Position numbers and translations under genes: made by a program. The notes under the pieces are model-generated. The model saw only the letters and a program-made list of their open reading frames with translations, had not been told where the DNA came from and made no database searches. From positions 1 to 64,000 of the IMG/VR virus record IMGVR_UViG_3300044691_000591: a stretch of 64,000 nucleotides of DNA, one strand, 5' to 3'. The stretch's first letter is position 1; each line of letters starts with the position of its first letter. This DNA is from a virus. Below are positions 48,215 to 56,218 of this stretch, in pieces.

Positions 48215-49903
48215 ATGCCGCTGCCCCTGGACGACGCCCCCTGGCCGCCGCCGGACCTCAACCCGGTGTGGAACTCGCTGCAGGTGTGGCACGCCTGGTA
48301 TGCGGGGCTGCCCAAGGACCTGCAGTCCGTGTACGGGGGTGTGGCCACCGCGGGATCGTCGCCGCTGGCCCGGCAGTTCTTCGACATGGACAAGCCCGGC
48401 TCCAACCAGGTGTCCGTGGTCGCGCGCACGTTCTGGGGCGAGCCGATCCCGCCTGGTGAGCGGCGCGTCAAGTTGCACATTCCGCTGCCGGGCGACATCT
48501 CGGAGCTGTCGGCGTCGTTGCTGTACTCCGAGCTGCCGCAGATCCGGGCCGCGGACACCAGCGGCCTGGGCACGGCGACGACGGACCGCATTGCCCGTTA
48601 CCTGGACGACCGTGGCCACGCCACCCTGCTGCAGGGCGCCGACACTGGCTCGGGGCTGGGCGGCGTCTATCTGCGGGTGGTGTGGGACGCGACGCTGCGC
48701 GATCACCCGTGGCTGACCGTGGTGCACCCGGACATGGCCGTCCCGGAGTGGCGCTGGGGCTGCCTCACCGCGGTGACGTTTTGGCAGACTGTGCAGCAGG
48801 ACCCGTCGGGCACCGAGGAGTGGCGGCTCCTCGAATACCACACCCCGGGCCTGATCGAGTACGGCCTGTACAAGGGATCGCTGACGGAGATCGGCGAACG
48901 CCTGCCCCTCGCCGCACACCCCAAGGGCGTGGAGCTGATGGGGCAGCTCACCGACAAGACGCCGGGCCGCGAGCAGCAGGTCACCGGCGTCGACAAGCTC
49001 CTGGCCGTGTACATCCCCAACATGCTCCCGAACCGGGTGTGGCGTACCGTGCCCGGCTCCGAGCCGCTGGGGCGCTCGGACTACACGGGCATCGAGCAGC
49101 TCTTCGACTCCCTGGACGAGACGTGGACGTCGTGGATGCGGGACCTGCGCCTCGCCCGCTCCCGGATCATGATCCCGCAGTCGATGCTGGAGACCGACGG
49201 CCCGGGGCAGGGGGCGATCTTCCGCGACAAGGAAGTGTTCGTGCAGATCAACAGCCTCGCCGACGGCACCAGCGGCGAGGCCATCACCATGAACCAGTTC
49301 CAGATCCGCGTGAAGGAGCACGAGGACACGTGCACCGCGATCGTCAACCAGGTCCTGCGGTCCGCCGGCTACTCATCGCAGTCCATGGGCGCGGACAAGG
49401 GCATGGTCGCGGTGACGGCCACGGAGATCGCCGCCCGCAAGGAGCAGTCCCTCGCCACCCGGGACACGAAGATCCTGTACCAGCGTCCGGCGCTGGATCA
49501 GGTGTTGAAGGTGCTGCTGGCCGTGGACGCGAAGTGGTTCAAGGCTGCCGTGGACCCGACGGCGGACCTGACCATCGCGTGGCCGGACGCGGTGCAGGCC
49601 GACCCTCAGTCCCAGGCCACCACGCTGTCGTTCCTGAAGGCCGCCTCCGCAGCATCCACGGACACCATGGTGCGGATGCTGCACCCGGAGTGGGAGGACA
49701 TTGAGGTCGCCGAGGAGGTGGCCCGCATCCGCGAGGAGTCCGCACCGCCGGTCACCCTCACCGCCCCTGCTGCACAGCCGACAGGGCAGGTTCAGCAGCA
49801 GGGCCAGGAACCGGGGCAGGCGGAGGAGGGCACGGCGGCCTCGGCGTGGGCGGACCAGGCCGATTCGGAGGGAGCAGCCCAGCCGGGGGCTGCGGCGGCG
49901 TAG
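48215..49903 (+). CDS. Portal protein (SPP1 gp6-like)
   Basis: A 562-residue protein starting MPLPLDDAPWPPPDLNPVWN. Landmarks are VRLHIPLPGDISE-like (as VKLHIPLPGDISE), GSGLGGVYLRVVWD, a long helix FDSLDETWTSWMRDLRLARS and the disordered Gln/Pro/Ala-rich tail. Size and position after the large terminase identify the portal ring subunit. Confidence 0.9.
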   Translation: MPLPLDDAPWPPPDLNPVWNSLQVWHAWYAGLPKDLQSVYGGVATAGSSPLARQFFDMDKPGSNQVSVVARTFWGEPIPPGERRVKLHIPLPGDISELSASLLYSELPQIRAADTSGLGTATTDRIARYLDDRGHATLLQGADTGSGLGGVYLRVVWDATLRDHPWLTVVHPDMAVPEWRWGCLTAVTFWQTVQQDPSGTEEWRLLEYHTPGLIEYGLYKGSLTEIGERLPLAAHPKGVELMGQLTDKTPGREQQVTGVDKLLAVYIPNMLPNRVWRTVPGSEPLGRSDYTGIEQLFDSLDETWTSWMRDLRLARSRIMIPQSMLETDGPGQGAIFRDKEVFVQINSLADGTSGEAITMNQFQIRVKEHEDTCTAIVNQVLRSAGYSSQSMGADKGMVAVTATEIAARKEQSLATRDTKILYQRPALDQVLKVLLAVDAKWFKAAVDPTADLTIAWPDAVQADPQSQATTLSFLKAASAASTDTMVRMLHPEWEDIEVAEEVARIREESAPPVTLTAPAAQPTGQVQQQGQEPGQAEEGTAASAWADQADSEGAAQPGAAAA

Positions 49904-49915
49904 GCTGCCCGCCTG

Positions 49916-49935
49916 TGCACGCCAAGTGGCGTGCA
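49916..49935. other. Perfect 9-bp inverted repeat after the portal gene
   Basis: TGCACGCCA-AG-TGGCGTGCA starts 13 nt after the portal stop. The 2-nt centre is too small for an RNA hairpin loop without opening one or two pairs, so it is equally likely to be a protein-binding site. Confidence 0.5.
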
Positions 49936-49951
49936 GGTGGGGGGATGCGGG

Positions 49952-50164
49952 ATGTCGGTACGTCTGCGCGGCGGGGTGGGCCCGGTTCGGGTGTCGGTGC
50001 CGCTCATGCCCCGAGGGATGCTGCGCGCCTTCGTGATGCTCTTCGTCTACACCGGCGTCGGGGTGTGGCTGCTGTGCAAGTTCATCTACTGGACCGCCCC
50101 GGTGTGGATCTGGCGGACCTCGCATCGGGCGTGGCTGCGCTCGCGGGCAGGCCAGCAGCCATAG
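49952..50164 (+). CDS. Small membrane protein
   Basis: A 70-residue protein with an Arg-rich N-terminus and one membrane helix (MLRAFVMLFVYTGVGVWLLC, landmark) followed by Trp-rich ends. It is the last gene of the rightward head operon. It could be a late membrane protein such as a superinfection-exclusion factor, but nothing proves this. Confidence 0.6.
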   Translation: MSVRLRGGVGPVRVSVPLMPRGMLRAFVMLFVYTGVGVWLLCKFIYWTAPVWIWRTSHRAWLRSRAGQQP

Positions 50165-50182
50165 CGATCCGGTGCGGGCGGC

Positions 50183-50524
50183 TCAGCCGGTGACGGTCAG
50201 CGGATAGGCGGGGATGGCGACGATCTCCGGATTGTCGGTGACCCGCACCGACACCTGGTACTGACCCGGCGCCAGCTGCGTCGTACCACCCGGCCCGACC
50301 ATGCACAGGGCCGTGTACCAGCCGCCCGCAGCAGTCGGGGTCACGCCGTCCCAGGAGCCCGCATACCAGTGCGCACCAACAAGAGCAGCCCCAGGCCCGG
50401 TGAACGCGAACTCGACCGTGTCGCCGGTCGGGTCGTGCGGGGCACCGCCTGAGGTCGCCCTCACCCAGGCCGGAACGAACTCCAGGGATGCCGCAGAAAT
50501 GGACCTGGTCACGGGCACAGTCAC
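50183..50524 (-). CDS. Ig-like structural protein
   Basis: A 113-residue, all-beta protein starting MTVPVTRSISAASLEFVPAW. The alternating strands and the ending GQYQVSVRVTDNPEIV suggest an Ig-like or BACON-type domain. It sits with two other leftward structural-type genes and is probably a virion decoration. Confidence 0.65.
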   Translation of the reverse strand: MTVPVTRSISAASLEFVPAWVRATSGGAPHDPTGDTVEFAFTGPGAALVGAHWYAGSWDGVTPTAAGGWYTALCMVGPGGTTQLAPGQYQVSVRVTDNPEIVAIPAYPLTVTG

Positions 50525-50533
50525 GGGCTCACC

Positions 50534-51778
50534 TTACGCATCGGGTTCACGGGCGGTCCAGCGCTGGACACCGGCCCTGGCCGTCCAGCGGGACTGTTCG
50601 GGGGCGCAGGCCGTCCAGCGCTCGGGGGCGGCCCTGACGGTGAAGACAATGTCCCGACTGGCGGCGCCTGCGACGATCGGCCTCGCGGTGCCGGTCTCCA
50701 CGGCCGGCCCGAGGGCGGCGGCCTTGGCGCCCGTCAGCGGCTGGGCCGCCTCGACGGATACGGCCACGCCGAGGGTTTGACTCGCCATGTGCGCCAGGGG
50801 CTGTGCGGACTCGGTCTGCGCGGCGACAGGAAGCGGCGCGGCCTTGGCCCCGGCGACGGCCTGCCCGGCGGCGACCTCAACCGCAGCACCGGGCGTGGCC
50901 GTCTTGCCGCCGGCCGGGGCCTGCGCGGAGTCGGCCGTGGCGGCAGGGCCGAGGAGGCTTGCCTTCGTGCCGGCCAGTGCCTGTGCCGACTCGGCCGCGG
51001 CGGCGAAGGCCAGGGCAGCGGCCTTGGCGCCCGTGGCGGGCTGCGCCGTCTCGGTGGCGGCTCCGATACTGAGCGGTGTCGTCTTCGTCCCGGTCACCGA
51101 CTGGGCGGACTCGACGGCGCCCGCAAAAGTGATGGTGGCCGTCTTGGCGCCGGCGAGCGACTGCGCGGCGTCGGGCCCCGCGGCGATGCCGAGGGTGGCC
51201 GACTTCGCCCCCGTGAGCGTCTGGGTGGTCTCAATGCCGCTGGCGATGCCGAGGGTTGCGCCTTCGGTCACGTCCGCGGCGGCGAAGTTGTCGTAGCGGA
51301 GCGCGCTGGCTGAGTCGCCGCGGATGCCGACGCTGGTGCCGGTCGTGACGGCCGTGTTGGTGACGGAGATGCGCAGGGTGCCGTTGACGTATCCGGTGAT
51401 TGCCGAGCCGACTGCCTGGATCTTGACGACGTCGCCCGCTACGGCTGCCGCAGCGTAGGTGCCGATGCTGGTGAAGCTGCTGCCGACAACCTGGAACAGG
51501 TCCCAGCTCGTGCCGTTGTTGCGCAGCAGGTAGCCCTGGGTGAAGCCCACATTTCCGCGGCACCACACGCCCTGGCTCGCCACCGTGGTTGCGGGGATGG
51601 CGACCTGCGCGTAGTGGTCGTTGCTGGCCATGGCGGTCGCGGCGCGCAGGACGATCGTGCCGCCTGCTGCGCCGGGTGAGAGCTGGTTGGAGACGACCGT
51701 CCAAGTGCCGGATACCTGGACCCAGCTGGCGCCGACAGCTCCGTCGGCGCGGTTGAAGTCGTCGGTGAACGTCGTCAC
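50534..51778 (-). CDS. Lectin-like protein with ten 20-residue repeats
   Basis: A 414-residue protein starting at GTG 51778 behind GGGAGG. Residues 1-173 have a concanavalin A/LamG-like jelly roll (TTFTDDFNRADG, then GVWCRGNVGFTQGYLLRNNG, then GIRGDSASALRYDNF). Residues 174-373 are ten tandem repeats of exactly 20 residues. The last 41 residues contain three RWTA copies. It is probably a sugar-binding virion protein. A longer upstream frame was rejected. Confidence 0.75.
   Translation of the reverse strand: MTTFTDDFNRADGAVGASWVQVSGTWTVVSNQLSPGAAGGTIVLRAATAMASNDHYAQVAIPATTVASQGVWCRGNVGFTQGYLLRNNGTSWDLFQVVGSSFTSIGTYAAAAVAGDVVKIQAVGSAITGYVNGTLRISVTNTAVTTGTSVGIRGDSASALRYDNFAAADVTEGATLGIASGIETTQTLTGAKSATLGIAAGPDAAQSLAGAKTATITFAGAVESAQSVTGTKTTPLSIGAATETAQPATGAKAAALAFAAAAESAQALAGTKASLLGPAATADSAQAPAGGKTATPGAAVEVAAGQAVAGAKAAPLPVAAQTESAQPLAHMASQTLGVAVSVEAAQPLTGAKAAALGPAVETGTARPIVAGAASRDIVFTVRAAPERWTACAPEQSRWTARAGVQRWTAREPDA
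50660..51259 (-). repeat. Ten tandem 60-bp (20-residue) coding repeats
   Basis: The repeats share a consensus like A-T-L-G-I-A-A-x-x-E-S-A-Q-x-L-T-G-A-K-x with no insertions. First copy: ATLGIASGIETTQTLTGAKS; second: ATLGIAAGPDAAQSLAGAKT. The later copies drift, mainly to Ala and Pro. The fixed period suggests a beta-strand solenoid or regular fibre. Confidence 0.85.
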
Positions 51779-51810
51779 GTCGGCGCCTCCCGCTGTCGGC
51801 CCGGTGGGAG

Positions 51811-52257
51811 TTACGCGGCGGAGGTGGCCCGGTAGAGGTCCGCGATGGCCAGGACGAAGGTGTTGCCGTCCGGCGTCCACGGCAGGTCGTGCTTGGTGAG
51901 CGGGATGAGGTCCGCGTCGGTGCCGGTGGTGGTATCGGGGTCGTAGCAGACCACGACGGCGCTGATCGCGTTGCCGGTCGGTGCGGTGAAGGTGACGTCG
52001 GCGGCGTCGACGGCCACGCGGTCGCTGGTGTTGTCGACGGTGACGGTGACGCTGGCGAGCGCCTTCCTGGTGACGGTGGTCTGCTCGTTGGTGGTGCCGG
52101 CGACCACGGAGCCGAAGTCGGCCTTGTCGCGCAGGACGGTGTCGGTCTCCAGGCCGCTGGTCTCCAGGGCGATGAGGACGAGGCCGTCGTTTGCGGCGGG
52201 CAGGCTGGCGTAGTAGGCCACCTTGCCGAGGGCGATGTTGAAGACGATGTTGGCCAC
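51811..52257 (-). CDS. Structural-type protein upstream of the repeat protein
   Basis: A 148-residue protein starting at GTG 52257 behind GGAGGAG. It has beta-rich segments KALASVTVTVDNTSDRVAVD and AISAVVVCYDPDTTTG (landmarks) like other phage surface proteins. It is first in a three-gene leftward unit. No family recognised. Confidence 0.7.
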   Translation of the reverse strand: MANIVFNIALGKVAYYASLPAANDGLVLIALETSGLETDTVLRDKADFGSVVAGTTNEQTTVTRKALASVTVTVDNTSDRVAVDAADVTFTAPTGNAISAVVVCYDPDTTTGTDADLIPLTKHDLPWTPDGNTFVLAIADLYRATSAA

Positions 52258-52393
52258 GCTGATCTCCTCCACTCGGTCGAGTCGGGGGTGAACTGCGCGT
52301 TCGGCTTCGCGCGGGTCGCTGCCCTTGCTGTCGTGCTGCCAGCGTAGGGCATCAGGGGCGGCCATGGTCATCGTCGCCGGGCTGGCCGTGACA

Positions 52394-52440
52394 TGCCGCA
52401 GCCCCCACTCGGCGGGGGGATGCGAGTGGGGGCTGCGGTG
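52394..52440. terminator. 16-bp stem terminator-like hairpin
   Basis: Arms 52396-52411 and 52423-52438 pair perfectly over 16 bp (CCGCAGCCCCCACTCG), with two further wobble pairs and an 11-nt loop. It lies in the 291-nt gap between the leftward structural genes and the transfer module, so it insulates them. No T-run. Confidence 0.7.
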
Positions 52441-52548
52441 CACGGGTGTACCAACCGTGCACCCAGCATGCCCGGTTGCGGGGCACACCGTGGGCGAATC
52501 ACGCTGTTTCTGCTGCGCCGTCGGTGACTTGGCGTCACGATGGGGCGC

Positions 52549-52710
52549 ATGGAGACCGTCGTGACGGTGCAGGCGCGCAGCGAGGCCGAGGCTGAGCGGT
52601 GGCTGGAGAAGCTGCGCACGATCGGACTGGAGCCCGTGTCGGCGCCGAAGCAGCCGGTGGGGCGCGACAGGTGGATGGTCCGCGCCCGGCCCGCGACTCA
52701 GCCAGGTTGA
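52549..52710 (+). CDS. Small hypothetical protein
   Basis: A 53-residue frame starting METVVTVQARSEAEAERWLE. The alternating strand, then helix, then strand pattern is protein-like. It converges on the 52698 gene with a 13-nt overlap. There is no clear ribosome site, so it is less certain than its neighbours. Confidence 0.45.
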   Translation: METVVTVQARSEAEAERWLEKLRTIGLEPVSAPKQPVGRDRWMVRARPATQPG

Positions 52711-52898
52711 TCGACGCGACTGCCGCTGTCCACGTCCACGCCGATCTTCTGCAGCTTCCCCCCGAACGACACCGTCGCGTTGACCACCGTCCCGCCGTCG
52801 GCCCCGGTCCGCATCGCGTCCTGCACGAACGCGGCCACCTCGTCCAGCGTCAGGAACTGGCCTCTGTCGGCCGCGTGCTCGACCTTCTTCTTCGCCAT
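52698..52898 (-). CDS. Small hypothetical protein
   Basis: A 66-residue protein starting MAKKKVEHAADRGQFLTLDE at ATG 52898 with GAGG upstream. It has an amphipathic helix (LDEVAAFVQDAMRTG) and a beta-rich end. It follows the Mrr-like gene. Similar short genes occur in Streptomyces elements; function unknown. Confidence 0.65.
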   Translation of the reverse strand: MAKKKVEHAADRGQFLTLDEVAAFVQDAMRTGADGGTVVNATVSFGGKLQKIGVDVDSGSRVDQPG

Positions 52899-52947
52899 GC
52901 CCTCATCCTCTCGCGTCCACCGCGCCACCGTCCGGCGGTCGCGGGCG

Positions 52948-53580
52948 TCAGTGCCACGGTGCGGGGCCGGTCCGGGACGCCCAGGCGGCCAGGGCCTGCT
53001 CGTCGAACAGGCGCAGCCCGACGCGCCGGCCGAACGCGGCGGCCTGCTCGGTGAACGTGGACGTCGTCACCACTGCGGCGAGGTCTGCGCCGTGGATCTG
53101 CCGGTACGTGCCGTTGACCGCCTGCACCATCGGGGAGCGAACCGGGTTGCCGACGGCGTAGCGCTTGGCCTGGATCAGGATCCGGCGGCCGTCCGGGGTG
53201 GTGGCCAGTACGTCGGCGGCGAGGTCTCCTGCTCCGCCGACGACGGTGACGTTGCGGCAGCCGTCGCGGCGGCACAGGTCGGCGAGGGCGTGCTCGAACT
53301 GGGTCGGGCTGAGCCGCCGGAAGTCCATGACGGGGCGCCGGCAGTAGGGCGCGATGGTGCGGCGCTGAGCGCGGTGCATCTTGATGTACACGAAGCCAAT
53401 GGCGGTGGTGGCTGCGATTGCCGCAACGCAGATCATGATCTGCGGGTGCCGGGAGAGCCACAGTGCGGCGTCGAACAGGATCAGGGCGGCAATGATCAAC
53501 ATGGGGCCGGTGATCCGCTGGCGCTGTACGCGCCTGCGCAGTTGGGCTTTCGCCTGGCGCACGCGGAGAGGTGTGGTCAC
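52948..53580 (-). CDS. Membrane-anchored Mrr-like restriction endonuclease
   Basis: A 210-residue protein starting at GTG 53580 (overlapping the DNA-pump stop as GTGA). Two membrane helices lie in residues 22-65. The C-terminal nuclease has LSPTQFEHALADLCRRDG, then DLAADVLATTPDGRRILIQA (landmark) and QAKRY, i.e. the Asp, then Gln-x-Lys site of Mrr/DUF2034 nucleases. It sits next to the FtsK/TraB-type gene in the transfer module. A role in cutting incoming or modified DNA, or in element stability, is inferred. Confidence 0.85.
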   Translation of the reverse strand: MTTPLRVRQAKAQLRRRVQRQRITGPMLIIAALILFDAALWLSRHPQIMICVAAIAATTAIGFVYIKMHRAQRRTIAPYCRRPVMDFRRLSPTQFEHALADLCRRDGCRNVTVVGGAGDLAADVLATTPDGRRILIQAKRYAVGNPVRSPMVQAVNGTYRQIHGADLAAVVTTSTFTEQAAAFGRRVGLRLFDEQALAAWASRTGPAPWH

Positions 53581-55844
53581 GACTGGCTCATCTCGGGGAC
53601 AGGCAGCCCGTACTCGCCGCTGGCGGCCGGGTTGCGGAGGATGGTGCCGTCCTTGACCAGGCGGCTGACCGTGTTCTCGACCGTCTTGCGGGCGACACCG
53701 GACTGGTCCGTGATGGCGTCCAGGTGCAGGTAACCGACGTCCAGACCGATCGGGTCGCGGTACTCGCCCAGGACCGTGAGGATCTTCTCCTGCGCCGTCG
53801 GCTCCTTCGCCGCGGCCGGCTTCGCCTGACCGGGCGTCCACTTCGCGGCGCCGTCCTCATCCTCGTCTTCGGCGGCTGGCCCGACGGGGACCAGCGCGAT
53901 CTCGCCGCGGTCCTCCCACTCGGGCCAGTCGGCGGGAATGACGATCTGCTCCGGATCGAACAGGCCGGCGGCGGACTCCAGGATCCACAGGCGCATCATC
54001 TCGGCGCGGTCGTCGGGCCCGACGGTGTAGCCGACGCCGAACGTGCGGCTGGGGTCGTCGTCGGGGACCGTCGGGTCGTAGATCAGAGTGTCGTCCTCGT
54101 CGCTCTTCCAGAACGCCGGGATCTTGGCGGGGTCGACGCCCGCGAACGCGTCGGGCAGGTCGACCCGGTTCCTCTGGTCGCTGTCGGAGCGCAGCAGGAT
54201 CAGGGCGCCGCCGTAGAACACGTTGTCGCGGATGGAGGTGTCCGAGCCCATCTTGTCGAGGTTCAGGATCTGCCCGCACAGGATCAGGATCAGGCCCAGT
54301 GAGCGGCCCTGCTCGGCCAGGGCGGCGATGATGAATGCCGCCTCGGCCTTGTTGGTTGCCTTCTCGCCGAGGAGCTGGGCGAACTCGTCCAGGACCACGG
54401 CGGTGTAGGGCATGTCGGCGGTCGGGACGAAGTTCTTCATCCGCAGCCGCTGCGACTGCTCGACGCGGTGCAGGAGGAGGGCGTAGGCCACGCGCAGGGC
54501 GCCCATCGCACCGTCGATACCGCAGCCGGGGTAGGTGGCCATGTCCTCGACGTCGGGGTTGCTGGAGCCCTTGGGGTCGGCGTAGATGATCGCGACCCGG
54601 TTGACGTGGTAGCTGAGGCACAGGAGCTGCAGCGCCCCGCCCTTCCCGGAGCCGGTCACCCCGGCGATCAGGACGTGCCGGGCGCCCATCCTGGTGTCGT
54701 ACAGCTGCACGCGGGCAGGGCGGCCGGAGATGCCGGTACCCAGGTTCACGAACCCGTTGGCGTTGGCGAGCAGCGTCTCGGGGCCAGGCAGGGGCTGGCC
54801 GGCTTCCAGGGGTGAGCGGTCCATGAGCCGGAGCTTGGCCCGGCGGGGGTTGTTCGTGGGTTCGACGGACGTCAGCAGGGTGGTGGTGCGAAGTGCTCCG
54901 GCGATGCGGTATGAGTCGGGGGCGGTGACGGCGTCGGTGTCCTCGTCGGCGACGACCCATGCGGCGATGCCACCGGTTGCAGGGTCGGGGACGATGCCCT
55001 CCAGGTGGGTGCCGGGCATGCAGCCGCCCTTGTGGCCCACACGCCGCAGCCACAGTGCCTCCAGGGCGCTGTACTCGGCCACGTCGACGGTCGGCGCGAC
55101 CACGTCGACGTGGATGTGGCGAGAGCTGGTGTGCGGACCGTCAATGAGGTGGACCCGCGCCTCGGGGACGCCGTAGACCCCGGACACGGTCTCGGCGGTG
55201 ACCGAGACGGGGCGGCCGGGCATCGAGTGGATCGTGCCCTCCCACGCCTCCGGGCTGTAGCCGGTCAGGGTGAGGTGCTGGCCGGGGTGCGCGCCGTCCT
55301 CGCTGGAGATCCAGTCGTGCCAGTACTGCAGGACGTCGCGCTCCGGCGTCGGCTCTGGGACTGGGGCGGCGGGCGCGCGGTAGGCGGCGACCGCGCGGGG
55401 CTTGCGCAGGACGCGGCGCAGCGCGAAGTGGATGTAGCCGGTCGCGGACCACCAGGCCACCGACACAAAGCCGGCCACGGAGGGCAGCGTCATCCAGCCG
55501 GCGGCCAGGGAGTCGATTCCGGGCCAGCCGTACTGCGTCGCGGTGGCCGCCGCGGTGGCGGTCGCGATCGCGGAGACCAGGAACGGCTCGCGGTGGGCGC
55601 GCACGATGTCACCGCCCGGCAGGGCGTCCAAGTGCTCATCGGACAGCAGGTGCATGTAGTTCGCGCCGGCGGCCAGGGCGGGTACGGCCAGCAGGCAGCT
55701 GACGGTACTCGCGGCCTGACCGTCCAGCAGCGGCAGGGTCAGGGCGGTCGCCAGCGGGGCGGCGACCTGAGCCACGGCAAACCGCTTCTCGGCGGCAGGG
55801 TTCGGCAGCGCCTTGGCCGCGGGCGTGGTGTCGTTGGTGGTCAC
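53577..55844 (-). CDS. FtsK/TraB-type DNA translocase of conjugative type
   Basis: A 755-residue protein starting at GTG 55844. Hydrophobic segments in residues 25-150 anchor it in the membrane. The motor domain has Walker A GVTGSGKGG (about 395-403) and Walker B TAVVLDEFAQ (about 481-490). A winged-helix C-terminal domain (about 680-755: QEKILTVLGEY, DQSGVARKTVENTVSRLVK) follows. This is the layout of Streptomyces TraB/TraSA pumps, which bind short DNA repeats at a clt site and move double-stranded DNA between cells; a phage packaging role is unlikely because a large terminase is present. It is coupled to the Mrr-like gene by 4 nt. Confidence 0.88.
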   Translation of the reverse strand: MTTNDTTPAAKALPNPAAEKRFAVAQVAAPLATALTLPLLDGQAASTVSCLLAVPALAAGANYMHLLSDEHLDALPGGDIVRAHREPFLVSAIATATAAATATQYGWPGIDSLAAGWMTLPSVAGFVSVAWWSATGYIHFALRRVLRKPRAVAAYRAPAAPVPEPTPERDVLQYWHDWISSEDGAHPGQHLTLTGYSPEAWEGTIHSMPGRPVSVTAETVSGVYGVPEARVHLIDGPHTSSRHIHVDVVAPTVDVAEYSALEALWLRRVGHKGGCMPGTHLEGIVPDPATGGIAAWVVADEDTDAVTAPDSYRIAGALRTTTLLTSVEPTNNPRRAKLRLMDRSPLEAGQPLPGPETLLANANGFVNLGTGISGRPARVQLYDTRMGARHVLIAGVTGSGKGGALQLLCLSYHVNRVAIIYADPKGSSNPDVEDMATYPGCGIDGAMGALRVAYALLLHRVEQSQRLRMKNFVPTADMPYTAVVLDEFAQLLGEKATNKAEAAFIIAALAEQGRSLGLILILCGQILNLDKMGSDTSIRDNVFYGGALILLRSDSDQRNRVDLPDAFAGVDPAKIPAFWKSDEDDTLIYDPTVPDDDPSRTFGVGYTVGPDDRAEMMRLWILESAAGLFDPEQIVIPADWPEWEDRGEIALVPVGPAAEDEDEDGAAKWTPGQAKPAAAKEPTAQEKILTVLGEYRDPIGLDVGYLHLDAITDQSGVARKTVENTVSRLVKDGTILRNPAASGEYGLPVPEMSQS

Positions 55845-55848
55845 AGTC

Positions 55849-56217
55849 CTACTCCTGCCGGTACCAGGTGCGGTTGGCCATCTCGACGGGGGAGCGGTCG
55901 CGGGCTTCCTTGATGCCGCCGTGGGTGGTGACGGTCGCCTGCTCGGCGGCGACCGCCGCGCGGGATGCCTCGTCGGCGGCGTTGGCGTAGGCGAGCGCGG
56001 CCGTGGACACGCCCTGCATGATTCGCGAGACCTCGCGGGTCTCGGCAACGGTCGCCGGATCGACCTTGAGGGCGGCGGTCTGCTCGGCGATGCGCCCGGT
56101 GTCCTTGGCCTGGGCGTCCATCGCGGAGGCCATCTTCTTGTGCCTCTGGGTGGCGCGCCGCACGTCCCGGGCCAGGGCCCGCGTCTCGCGCAGCAGTTCG
56201 CCATAGGTCAGTGCCAC
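55849..56217 (-). CDS. Spd-like helical protein
   Basis: A 122-residue, all-helical protein starting MALTYGELLRETRALARDVR. The C-terminus VTTHGGIKEARDRSPVEMAN, then RTWYRQE resembles the end of the next gene's product (RHGGIYRAVVDSP, then REFYMDKQ). The position, 5 nt before the DNA-pump start, fits plasmid 'spread' genes that help intramycelial transfer. Role inferred. Confidence 0.7.
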   Translation of the reverse strand: MALTYGELLRETRALARDVRRATQRHKKMASAMDAQAKDTGRIAEQTAALKVDPATVAETREVSRIMQGVSTAALAYANAADEASRAAVAAEQATVTTHGGIKEARDRSPVEMANRTWYRQE

Positions 56218-56218
56218 G

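Noticed and set aside
53577-55844. The FtsK-type gene as a chromosome-segregation FtsK
   Set aside because: At 755 residues with an Spd-like and DUF2637 context it fits mobile-element TraB-type pumps better than chromosomal FtsK.
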